In this document: positions 12,501 to 22,228 of the stretch, in pieces
Layout of the letters: each line of letters begins with the position of its first letter
Numbering within the stretch: the first letter of the stretch is position 1
Source: Cheilinus undulatus
Lineage: Eukaryota > Chordata > Actinopteri > Labriformes > Labridae
Assembly (NCBI RefSeq): GCF_018320785.1
Contig: NC_054870.1
Coordinates: 227,320 to 291,319, forward strand
Direction: 5' to 3'
DNA: 64,000 nt
Notes under the pieces: generated by a model
Told to the model about the DNA's origin: nothing
What the model saw: the letters and a program-made list of their open reading frames with translations, nothing else
Databases searched by the model: none
Translations under genes and position numbers: made by a program

Positions 12501-15500
12501 CAGAAAACCTGGGTTACAGGCCCCACCCATACACCAGAAAACTTAGGTTACAGGCCCCACCCATACACCAGAAAACCTGGGTTACAGGCCCCACCTATAC
12601 ACCACAAAACCTGGGTTACAGGCCCCAACTATACACCAGAAAACCTGGTTTACAGGCCCCAACTATACACCAGAAAACCTGGGTTACAGGCCCCACCTAT
12701 CGACAGAAAACCTGGGTTACAGGCCCCACCTATCGACAGAAAACTTGGGTTACAGGCCCCACCCATACACCAAAAAACATGGGTTACAGGCCCCACCTAT
12801 CGACAGAAAACCTGGGTTACAGGCCCCACCCTACACCAGAAAACCTGGGTTACAGGCCCCACCTATCGACAGAAAACCTGGGTTACAGGCCCCACCTATC
12901 GACAGAAAACCTGGGTTACAGGCCCCACCTATCGACAGAAAACCTGGTTTACAGGCCCCACCTATACACCAGAAAACCTGGGTTACAGGCCCCGCCCATA
13001 CACCAGAAAACCTGGGTTACAGGCCTCACCGATACACCAGAAAACCTGGGTTACAGGCCCCACCTATACACCAGAAAACCTGGTTTACAGGCCCCGCCCA
13101 TACACCAGAAAACCTGGGTTACAGGCCTCACCGATACACCAGAAAACCTGGGTTACAGGCCCCACCCATACACCAGAAAACCTGGGTTACAGGCCCCACC
13201 CATACACCACAAAACCTGGTTTACAGGCCCAACCCATACACCAGAAAACCTGGGTTACAGGCCCCACCTTTCGACAGAAAACCTGGGTTACAGGCCCCAC
13301 CCATATACCACAAAACCTGGGTTACAGGCCCCACCCATACACCACAAAACCTGGTTTACAGGCCCCGCCCATACACCAGAAAACTTGGGTTACAGGCCCC
13401 ACCCATACACCAGAAAACCTGGGTTACAGGCCCCACCTATACACCACAAAACCTGGGTTACAGGCCCCACCCATACACCAGAAAACCTGGTTTACAGGCC
13501 CCAACTATACACCAGAAAACCTGGGTTACAGGCCCCACCTATCGACAGAAAACCTGGGTTACAGGCCCCACCTATCGACAGAAAACTTGGGTTACAGGCC
13601 CCACCCATACACCAAAAAACATTGGTTACAGGCCCCACCTATCGACAGAAAACCTGGGTTACAGGCCCCACCCTACACCAGAAAACCTGGGTTACAGGCC
13701 CCACCTATTGACAGAAAACCTGGGTTACAGGCCCCACCTATCGACAGAAAACCTGGGTTACAGGCCCCACCTATCGACAGAAAACCTGGGTTACAGGCCC
13801 CACCTATTGACAGACAACCTGGGTTACAGGCCCCACCAATCGACAGAAAACCTGGTTTACAGGCCCCACCTATACACCAGAAAACCTGGGTTACAGGCCC
13901 CGCCCATACACCAGAAAACCTGGGTTACAGGCCTCACCGATACACCAGAAAACCTGGGTTACAGACCCCACCTATACACCAGAAAACCTGGGTTACAGGC
14001 CCCGCCCATACACCAGAAAACCTGGGTTACAGGCCCCACCCATACACCAGAAAACTTAGGTTACAGGCCCCACCCATACACCAGAAAACCTGGGTTACAG
14101 GCCCCACCTATACACCACAAAACCTGGGTTACAGGCCCCAACTATACACCAGAAAACCTGGTTTACAGGCCCCAACTATACACCAGAAAACCTGGGTTAC
14201 AGGCCCCACCTATCGACAGAAAACCTGGGTTACAGGCCCCACCCATACACCAGAAAACATTGGTTACAGGCCCCGCCCATACACCAGAAAACCTGGGTTA
14301 CAGGCCACACCCATACACCAGAAAACCTGGGTTACAGGCCCCACCCTACACCAGAAAACCTGGGTTACACGCCCCACCTATCGACAGAAAACCTGGGTTA
14401 CAGGCCCCACCTATCGACAGAAAACCTGGTTTACAGGCCCCACCTATACACCAGAAAACCTGGGTTACAGGCCCCAACTATACACCAGAAAACCTGGGTT
14501 ACAGGCCCCGCCCATACACCAGAAAACCTGGGTTACAGGCCTCACCCATGCACCAGAAAACCTGGGTTACAGGCCCCGCCCATACACCAGAAAACCTGGG
14601 TTACAGGCGCCGCCCATACACCAGAAAACCTGGTTTACAGGCCTCACCCATACACCAGAAAACCTGGGTTACAGGCCCCACCCATACACCACAAAACCTG
14701 GGTTACAGGCCCCACCTTTCGACAGAAAACCTGGGTTACAGGCCCCACCCATACACCACAAAACCTGGTTTACAGGCCCCGCCCATACACCAGAAAACTT
14801 GGCTTACAGGCCCCACCCATACACCAGAAAACCTGGGTTACAGGCCCCACCTATACACCAGAAAACCTGGGTTACAGGCCCCAACTATACACCAGAAAAC
14901 CTGGTTTACAGGCCCCACCTATCGACAGAAAACCTGGGTTACAGGCCCCAACTATACACCAGAAAACCTGGGTTACAGGCCCCAACTATACACCAGAAAA
15001 CCTGGGTTACAGGCCCCACCTATCGACAGAAAACCTGGGTTACAGGCCCCACCTATATACCAGAAAACCTGGGTTACAGGCCCGGCCCATACACCAGAAA
15101 ACCTGGGTTACAGGCCCCACCTATACACCAGAAAACCTGGTTTACAGGCCCCGCCCATACACCAGAAAACCTGGGTTACAGGCCCCGCCCATACACCAGA
15201 AAACCTGGGTTACAGGCCCCGCCCATACACCAGAAAACCTGGGTTAGAGGCCTCACCGATACACCAGAAAACCTGGGTTACAGGCCCCGCCCATACACCA
15301 CAAAACCTGGGTTACAGGCCCCACCTATACACCAGAAAACCTGGTTTACAGGCCCCGCCCATACACCAGAAAACCTGGGTTACAGGCCCCACCCTACACC
15401 AGAAAACCTGGGTTACACGCCCCACCTATCGACAGAAAACCTGGTTTACAGGCCCCACCTATCGACAGAAAACCTGGTTTACAGGCCCCACCTATACACC

Positions 15501-17162
15501 AGAAAACCTGGGTTACAGGCCCCAACTATACACCAGAAAACCTGGGTTACAGGCCCCGCCCATACACCAGAAAACCTGGGTTACAGGCCTCACCCATGCA
15601 CCAGAAAACCTGGGTTACAGGCCCCGCCCATACACCAGAAAACCTGGGTTACAGGCGCCGCCCATACACCAGAAAACCTGGTTTACAGGCCTCACCCATA
15701 CACCAGAAAACCTGGGTTACAGGCCCCACCCATACACCAGAAAACCTGGGTTACAGGCCCCACCCATACACCACAAAACCTGGGTTACAGGCCCCACCTT
15801 TCGACAGAAAACCTGGGTTACAGGCCCCACCCATACACCACAAAACCTGGTTTACAGGCCCCGCCCATACACCAGAAAACTTGGCTTACAGGCCCCACCC
15901 ATACACCAGAAAACCTGGGTTACAGGCCCCACCTATACACCAGAAAACCTGGGTTACAGGCCCCAACTATACACCAGAAAACCTGGTTTACAGGCCCCAC
16001 CTATCGACAGAAAACCTGGGTTACAGGCCCCAACTATACACCAGAAAACCTGGGTTACAGGCCCCAACTATACACCAGAAAACCTGGGTTACAGGCCCCA
16101 CCTATCGACAGAAAACCTGGGTTACAGGCCCCACCTATATACCAGAAAACCTGGGTTACAGGCCCGGCCCATACACCAGAAAACCTGGGTTACAGGCCCC
16201 ACCTATACACCAGAAAACCTGGTTTACAGGCCCCGCCCATACACCAGAAAACCTGGGTTACAGGCCCCGCCCATACACCAGAAAACCTGGGTTACAGGCC
16301 CCGCCCATACACCAGAAAACCTGGGTTAGAGGCCTCACCGATACACCAGAAAACCTGGGTTACAGGCCCCGCCCATACACCAGAAAACCTGGGTTACAGG
16401 CCCCACCTATACACCACAAAACCTGGGTTACAGGCCCCACCCATACACCAGAAAACCCTAACCCTTTTCAAATTGATTGATTGAATTGTATTTTTTTTAA
16501 GTGGGTCTTGGGGCTCAGTTTTTCTGAGATACCAGTAGGGGGAGCCCTAAGGACAAAAGTTGGGAACCACTGCTGGTCTTAATATTCAAGGGTCCTTAAA
16601 AGATTCAGGACTCAGAGACCCACAGAGTGGGTTCAGAATGGTTAAATGTACCTGATCGTCTTCTCCGCCTCCCTCTTCGTCGTAGTAGTAGATGTTATCT
16701 CTGATGTCGTCATCTGCCAGTAAAGGCTCCTTCTGGTCGACTCGCTTTCGTCTGGCAAACAGCAGCAGCAGCAGCACCAGCACTGGAATAAGAACACACA
16801 ACCAAACCAGCTCAGATCCAACCTCCCAGAGCTGAGACTCTCTGTCAGCACAACAGTTCACCAGAGTGACTACAGACCAGTCAGTACTGATCCAGAACCC
16901 CCCTCTGGGTCTACCAAAGGAGGAATAAAAACATCAGACTCACTGAGCAGTAGCAGGATGCCTCCCAGGATTCCCAGGATAACAGGCAGGCTGACACCCC
17001 CCACAGCTCGGTCTTGACAGGTCACCACCACCCCGGAGCAGTCGCATACTTCGGCCTGGATGGTACTGTCCTGCTCCAAACCCTGGTTATCAGCCACCCT
17101 CAGAACCACCGTGTACACTCCTCTGGGCAGCTGGGGGCCTAAAGCCAGGATGATGCCTGTTT
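6298..17162 (-). CDS. cdh1: Classical type I cadherin, E-cadherin-like; last four coding exons
   Basis: Four exons join in frame: 17162-16944, 16782-16652, 6965-6822 and 6513-6298 (stop 6300-6298). They encode the end of ectodomain EC5 with [10 protein letters not shown], a hydrophobic membrane segment ([11 protein letters not shown]...FARRKR), the juxtamembrane p120-catenin region ([15 protein letters not shown]) and the beta-catenin-binding tail ([43 protein letters not shown]). Exon sizes of 131 and 144 nt equal those I recall for human CDH1 exons 14 and 15. The protein mediates calcium-dependent cell adhesion at adherens junctions. The signal peptide, EC1-EC4 and most of EC5 are not in the window; the gap at 17472 lies where the next exon would be expected. 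A close fish paralogue is possible. Confidence 0.9.
6822..6965 (-). CDS. cdh1: Cadherin second-last coding exon
   Basis: The exon is 144 nt, phase 0 at both ends, with acceptor TCCATCAG and donor GTGAGT. It encodes [17 protein letters not shown], then [20 protein letters not shown] and [10 protein letters not shown], the conserved middle of the type I cadherin tail. The intron upstream of it (6966-16651) is the one filled by the 33/34-bp minisatellite. Confidence 0.93.
7317..8666. mobile_element. Non-autonomous hAT element, 1.35 kb
   Basis: The terminal inverted repeats are TAGGAATGGGCGATAT at the left and the complement of TAGGGATGGGCGATAT at the right. Imperfect 8-bp target duplications flank them (TTCTAAAC at 7309-7316, TTCTAAAT at 8667-8674), as hAT insertion makes. 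Inside, a short reading frame begins [17 protein letters not shown] at 7501 and stops at once. Another from 8148 ([20 protein letters not shown]) ends at a possible GTAAAA splice donor. No full transposase is present, so it would depend on one supplied in trans. Confidence 0.85.
8772..16456. repeat. Minisatellite of mixed 33- and 34-bp units, about 228 copies
   Basis: The unit reads CCTGGGTTACAGGCCCCACC followed by TATCGACAGAAAA (33 bp) or TATACACCAGAAAA (34 bp). The first 770 bases are nearly all 33-bp units; afterwards the 34-bp type dominates, with small variants (ACCACA, TTTCGACAG, GCCCATACACC). Larger blocks repeat too: 1620 bp apart (9551 and 11171), 842 bp apart (12829 and 13671), and about 1048 bp apart (14541 and 15589). 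No unit form carries a stop in any + frame, so overlapping ORFs of up to 1489 codons appear. The array fills most of a cadherin intron. Confidence 0.97.
16490..16574. mobile_element. Solo 3' end of a hAT-like element
   Basis: The sequence just past the minisatellite ends with GTTGGGAACCACTG, the form of a Charlie-type hAT terminus. No matching left terminus (CAGTGGTTCCCAAC) is seen before the array, so only this end is supported. The minisatellite may have grown inside the element. Confidence 0.4.
16652..16782 (-). CDS. cdh1: Cadherin exon: end of membrane segment and juxtamembrane domain
   Basis: The exon is 131 nt, with acceptor TTATTCCAG and donor GTACAT. It continues the split codon A|TG into a leucine run, then [18 protein letters not shown] and the EEGGGEDDQ block recognised by p120-catenin. 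The dileucine EPLL is the conserved endocytosis-linked signal of classical cadherins. Confidence 0.93.
16944..17162 (-). CDS. cdh1: Cadherin exon: end of EC5 and start of membrane segment
   Basis: The exon is 219 nt, with acceptor TTTGTGTCCAG and donor GTGAGTCTGAT. It encodes [40 protein letters not shown] and the start of the membrane helix [13 protein letters not shown]. The paired cysteines (CDC, VTC) are those of EC5. It is the most upstream cadherin exon visible in the window. Confidence 0.92.
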
Positions 17163-17334
17163 CTGGACACAAACAGAGGAAGTGACTCAGTAGGGCTCAG
17201 ATGGAGCTGACCTCTTCTACTTTAATGCTGGCATCCACAGGCTGTCCTGAAAACGTGATGTAAACGAGCACAAGTGACAGAATCAGCTTCTTTCAGACGC
17301 TCTTAGTCGAAGTGTTCCGAGCAGTCACTGAAGT

Positions 17335-17471
17335 AATCTGTTATTAGTTACATTTTCATTACAGTAATCTGTTATTAGTTACATTTTCATTACAGTGATC
17401 TGTTATTAGTTACATTTTCATTACAGTAATCTGTTATCAGTTACATTTTCATTTCAGTAATCAGTTATTAG
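17335..17471. repeat. 31-bp tandem repeat cut by the assembly gap
   Basis: About 4.5 copies of TAATCTGTTATTAGTTACAT plus TTTCATTACAG run directly into the N block. The true array is probably longer. Confidence 0.9.
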
Positions 17472-17571
17472 NNNNNNNNNNNNNNNNNNNNNNNNNNNNN
17501 NNNNNNNNNNNNNNNNNNNNNNNNNNNNNNNNNNNNNNNNNNNNNNNNNNNNNNNNNNNNNNNNNNNNNNN
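17472..17571. other. Assembly gap of 100 N
   Basis: Exactly 100 N, the usual placeholder for a gap of unknown size. The sequence changes from tandem repeat to AT-rich DNA across it. Confidence 0.99.
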
Positions 17572-18340
17572 TTGTGTGTGTTTTTTTCATTATTACTATC
17601 ATTATCTTACCTATTTATTTATTTATTTATAGATTTTATTTTATTTTTATTTTTTTAACTCATGGGATGGGGGGGGTGTTTTTCTCATATCTTGACCTTT
17701 TAAACTGTTTATTGTATTTTATCTCAAAAATTGGCCTTTAAACTCGTGATTTTTAAAAACTTTTATCTCATATTTTGACCTTTTAAACTCATGATTTTAC
17801 AATTTTATATGATATTTTGATATTTCAAACTCATAATTGTGAATTCATCTCATATTTTGACCTTTGACACTCATGATTTTGTATTTTATTTAGTACTTGT
17901 ACTGTTAGAAATCATGATTTTAACTTCTGACTCTTTTTAATTTTACATTTTATAGTCCTTCAGCGGTGAAGATGAGGTTGACAGTTTACGGCAAATTTAG
18001 ACGCAGTTCGGCCCTCAGGCTAGACCCAGACTCAGGACTGGGCCTCTGCTGGGGTTTAGTTCATTTTTATTTATCTTATTTAGTATTTTATCTCCATGCA
18101 GCACTCCTTGTAAACCTCATGGCTCATGTCCGTGCTGTTTGTGCCCTGCCTGCATTCCTGATGTCCTCTCCCTGGTGCCGCCATATTGGTTGTACTAACT
18201 TCCTCCTGCTGTACGGTGTCACTTCTGGCGACCTCACTGGACAAAGGGCACAACAGCACCATCAAGTGGATGGAAAAGTAACTGACATTATTTATCCAGT
18301 ATCATAGACTTCAGTTCGTATTAGCAATTCATCTGAAAAA
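17572..18340. other. AT-rich non-coding stretch with degenerate repeats
   Basis: From about 17690 to 17930 a degenerate motif recurs (ATATTTTGACCTTT then AAACTCATGATTTT). No splice-consistent exon was recognised. Confidence 0.5.
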
Positions 18341-18344
18341 ATCT

Positions 18345-19716
18345 ACACTTAGAAGAAGATACGATATATAGGGATTATCAGCAGTACATCTGTATCGGCC
18401 GAGAGTAAAATTTACACCGATCTGTACGGCCGATAACGTGACGTCATAAATAAGCGCACGTGATGACGCCGGACGTGTTGGCTGTGTGGGAGAAGTTTGA
18501 GGTGTGGGGACAAGACAGCAGAGAAGCTGATGGCTCGGTGTAAAGTAAATGTGATGGAGGAGGACTCGACAACACGCCTTTAACACCAGCAGTTTAATTT
18601 AGCGTCTAAAAACCGTCACCCTGATGACTACAAGGACTTTCTATGACAAAGAATGACAAAACTTCATGCCAGGGAAAACTGGTCAGCAGCCTCGACTTCA
18701 GTCATTAGACGAAGCTAAAAACCCAGCAGCGACCGGCCAACGGTAAGGAGCTGATCAGGAAAATCAGTGACTTTAGAGCTCTTGATAATCAGCCTTTCAG
18801 TGTGGTGGGATCTGAGGCCTCACTGCCTCAGTGGATAGATGAGGATTCACTCTTAAAAAGCCTGTCCTACACTCACAGGAGTGCTCACTCTGCAGCTGCT
18901 TTGATAGCATGTTTGGGATCTGGAAAATAGAGAAAACGAACGTGCATGCCGTCCTGCGTGACAGTGAAACATGACAAAAGCAACGACAGACTTCTGTGTG
19001 CAGTCTAACCCTCACCCTGCACGGCGCCCACTCTGCAGGGGTCCTGTCTCCTGTATTAGAGATGTGGGCGTCACGGTTATGCAGCCGTTTACAGTGAAAT
19101 GCCCTTTAAACTTGGCTGCTCAGTTAGTTTGTGCTGTTTAAAGCAGAATCAGGAGAACTACTTCAGCTGAAGTTTGATTTCTGTTCCTCATCTTGGGTCT
19201 CAAACATTTAAAATCATATTTAAGCTCTGAACTATAGCTAGATTTTTAGCATTGAAGAATCTGTGTGATTGTTGTTATTTAAAGCTCTTTGTCAGGAGAA
19301 TGTCAGGGAGCCATCCTGTAGTCTGGCTGAATAATCAGGAGAATCAGTCCCAGTGTAGAAGCTATTTCTCTGTGTATAAGCTCAGGGTCAGCAGGTTATT
19401 CTGCTGCTGTTTATTACCCTCAAAGATGCAGATGACTTTGGCTGTGCTGTTAAACATACATGTAGCATGTAATGCACATGTGACCCAAAGACATTACTCT
19501 AAGTTTGTCATTAGTGTAAGGCTGTATTTGAAATAAATAACAGATCCTTCATTTCTGATGAAAATCCAATGTTACAAGAAAACAGATGACCAATATTTAA
19601 ATATACATATATATTGTAGTACAGGATGGAATTGGTGTTTAAATACATCAGTATCGACCAAAATGAGTTTTAAAATATCGGATATCAGCAAAAATGCGAT
19701 ATCATGCATCCCTGAT
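18345..19716. mobile_element. Probable hAT-derived element, ends eroded
   Basis: The right side (AAAATATCGGATATCAGC then GATATCATGCATCCCTGA) resembles a hAT terminus of the kind with repeated ATATCGG motifs. The left side near 18360 has matching TATCGGCCGA and CGGCCGATAA words. No clean inverted repeat or 8-bp duplication was found. Short ORFs inside are not recognisable. Confidence 0.4.
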
Positions 19717-19833
19717 ATATCACAGCTCAAAGTATCCTGATTCTGTGCTCACCCCTAAAATACAACACCAAACTGTCCCCCTGAAATACAGAAACTTGGC
19801 TTCCTCTGCTTGTTTCTTTTATTGAGGAACAGT

Positions 19834-20005
19834 TAAAGGGGTGCAGACGGCCTAGCAGTTGGGGCATGTCCCGTGCGCTCAGGTGGGCCGGGTTCATAAC
19901 TGTCCTGGGGCTCCTTTCCTGCATGTGGCTCCCCTCTCTTCATCTCTGTTGACAGCTCCATCACTGTCCTCCTCTGTAAATGAGGGAATAAAAGCCCCGG
20001 GGTGA
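19834..20005 (+). mobile_element. tRNA-derived SINE
   Basis: The head has pol III promoter boxes: box A-like TAGCAGTTGGGGCATG and box B-like GGGTTCATAACT, spaced as in a tRNA. A CT-rich body follows (CTCCTTTCCTGCATG, CCCCTCTCTTCATCTC) and an AATAAAAG end. Fish genomes carry many SINEs of this pattern. Confidence 0.75.
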
Positions 20006-20560
20006 ACAAATGAACAGTTTAAAAGTGAACAGCTGCCACTATGAGGGCTAAACTACAAATTGTAGAAATGTACAGAGAATATACAGAGCAATGTTTGCCA
20101 CATTTAGACAATCCTCCTCTGAAACATGAGGCTGGGGGAGGAAAAGCACAGACTGGAAGCCTGAGAACCAGAGGAATGTCCCTGTTGGTGGCTGTGCAGT
20201 GTTTCCTGTGCCTGTATAAACAAAAGAAGTCTCTCTGCACAAACTGCATGTCTTTAGGGGCTCAGCTGATACGGGACCCTGATGGCTGGACACTGCAAGT
20301 CTTAAAGGGTAACTAAACCCCAGAGTGTCGGCTTCAGTACATCTAAAAGTACGGCTTCAAACGGATTCAAACGTGGTTAACAGCACAGCTCTGACGTCTG
20401 CAGTAACTGAAGGGACCTGAGAGTTTACTGAACCTTCTCATAAACATCAGAGCTAAACTTTGACCCAAACCTGAACCCACAGTCCTGTCTAACTTTTCCA
20501 AACCTGTCTCCTGCATCCTGCAGACTAAAGTGTTCAGCAGACTAACAGATGGCCTGAAAT
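20006..20560. other. No gene seen
   Basis: Ordinary single-copy-looking sequence with only short chance ORFs on both strands. Confidence 0.4.
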
Positions 20561-20885
20561 CATCTTCCCCAGAGCCCCGTCAGGATCCACTTTCCTCTCC
20601 TTATCGGGGTATGGGTCTCTCTGGCAGGAGGCCAAGCAAGGTATCCCAGACACAGAGTCATGTATTACAGCCCTTCCTGCAGGATCCAGAGGTGTTTCAG
20701 GGGCCAGATGGTCCATGTAATCCCCTCAGTGCTCAGGGTCAGCCTCAGGTGGTCGGGACAGGTGACGTGAATGAGAAGCTATTCTACTGAGAGCTCTTTC
20801 CTGAGATACCAGCTCCTCCCACAGTCTCTGAGGGTGACAACCATTTCATTCCATCCTGTAACTGAGCTCAGAGGAGTTTGGTGAA
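20561..20885 (-). mobile_element. RTE-type LINE 3' end, decayed
   Basis: Read on the minus strand, phrases follow the end of the fish RTE-like LINE: GATTACATGGACCATCTGG, GTCTGGGATACCTTGCTTGG, then CCCCGATAAGGAG as the usual end (family form GACCTCGGATAAGCGG). The frame gives MDHLAPETPLDPAGRA and VSGIPCLASCQRDPYPD, corresponding to the conserved YVSRLAWERLGIPPEE and VWASLLKLLPPRPD blocks of the family. It is a short 5'-truncated copy with substitutions. Confidence 0.6.
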
Positions 20886-22220
20886 GGTTGGACTTCACTG
20901 ATTGGACAGGAGATCCATGACTAGACGCTTTCAAACATGTGCTCTACTACTACAAACCAACCAAGGGGCCCTGGACCAGGATCTAACCCTCCATGTGCTA
21001 CATTACCATCATTAACGTCCCAGAGTCTGGTGGTAAAGGTTTGACATGCTCACAGTTAGCTGGTTAAACAACTAAACACCCAGCCGGTGATAACCTGACA
21101 GCCCAGACTGGTGCATACGCCCACTGCATGTGCTAGGTTTGCCATCTATCTGGACACCCCCCTAGTGAGGTACTTGGGAAGGGCAGAACAATTCAGAACA
21201 TTCTGGAAAGGTGATTTGAGCAAAAAGACACGAAGGTGAAGTGGGCATGCACAGCTCCAGTGTATAGACTAGTGTAAGCTCAACAGGCAGGCTTTGTGGT
21301 TCACTAGCAGTGGAGCCAGTTGGCCAATAAAACTCAGAGCAGAGCCAGTCATGGGACAAAAACATCCTTTAGTGTTCCTTTGTTCTTCTTTTAATAGAGA
21401 AATTCTCTCTGATAAAAACTGCCTCTATAGCTACATCCAAGCTGAGCTTCACTGGCAGCAGCCGCTGTTCACCAGCTGTCAGTCCAACCAAACCGTTCCT
21501 TTTGAATACATAATGCTCCATGGTGACTGTTCTGGTGTTTTCTCACCTGAAGACTAGGGGGCTACAAAATTAGGATCTGTGCCAAAAATTATTTGAAATT
21601 ATTCACCTGATAACATCACTTTGAAAGCTACCATTCATTCCCAATGGGGAGAATCCATTTACTGGCAGAATGTTTGTCTATGCCACTGGTTTCCAGCTCG
21701 GGATCAGGAGCCTCTGGGGGGCCCAAAGATCTAAGGGAGGGTCCTGGCTCTCTCTGCTATGGTGCTGTTAAAATGAGATTCCCAACGTTTCCTAAAGTCA
21801 TGATAAAACACAGTAAATAGTTCATTCAATGATCTTTTGGTAAGAAAAACCTGTGATTTGTGTTTTTTTTATTGTGATTCTCTTTTCTCTGAGTTTTTTA
21901 AACTGTTATAATCGATGTGGATTTAGACCAGGGCTGGGTCTGGATCAGATACAGGTAGAGATGTCTGAAAACACTGGTCTATGTAAAAGTGAATATCACA
22001 GCTCTCTGAACTTCATATTCTACATTTCCCTTCTGGTACTAATGGGCCTCACGCTATGGAGCGTGTGCAGAACACCTGTGACCTGACCCACTGCTAGACC
22101 ACTTTGCATGTCGATGGGATGGGAGAGAAACTTTGTTAGCTCCTCTGTCCTGATGTTTCTCAGTAAGAACAATCCCTCCCAGCGCTGCTCTAGACCGTGC
22201 TTCAGGAACTTTGTGTTTAG
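20886..22220. other. No gene seen
   Basis: No ORF with recognisable content, tandem repeat or transposon border was found. Short ORFs (for example 21294-21557) show no motif. Confidence 0.4.
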
Positions 22221-22228
22221 GTCAGAAG

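Noticed and set aside
8772..16456. CRISPR-like array of 33/34-bp repeats
   Set aside because: Units are contiguous with no unique spacers, and the genome is a vertebrate's with introns.
9031..16484. Very long overlapping ORFs (up to 1489 codons) that could be read as repeat proteins
   Set aside because: They lie in all three + frames of a stop-free minisatellite in a cadherin intron, have no start context or domain, and jump frames with unit length.
17200..17260. Possible extra cadherin mini-exon (minus strand, SGQPVDASIKVEEV)
   Set aside because: It has a TTTTCAG and GTCAGC that could serve as splice sites, but it is only 35 nt and does not match any cadherin segment I recognise.
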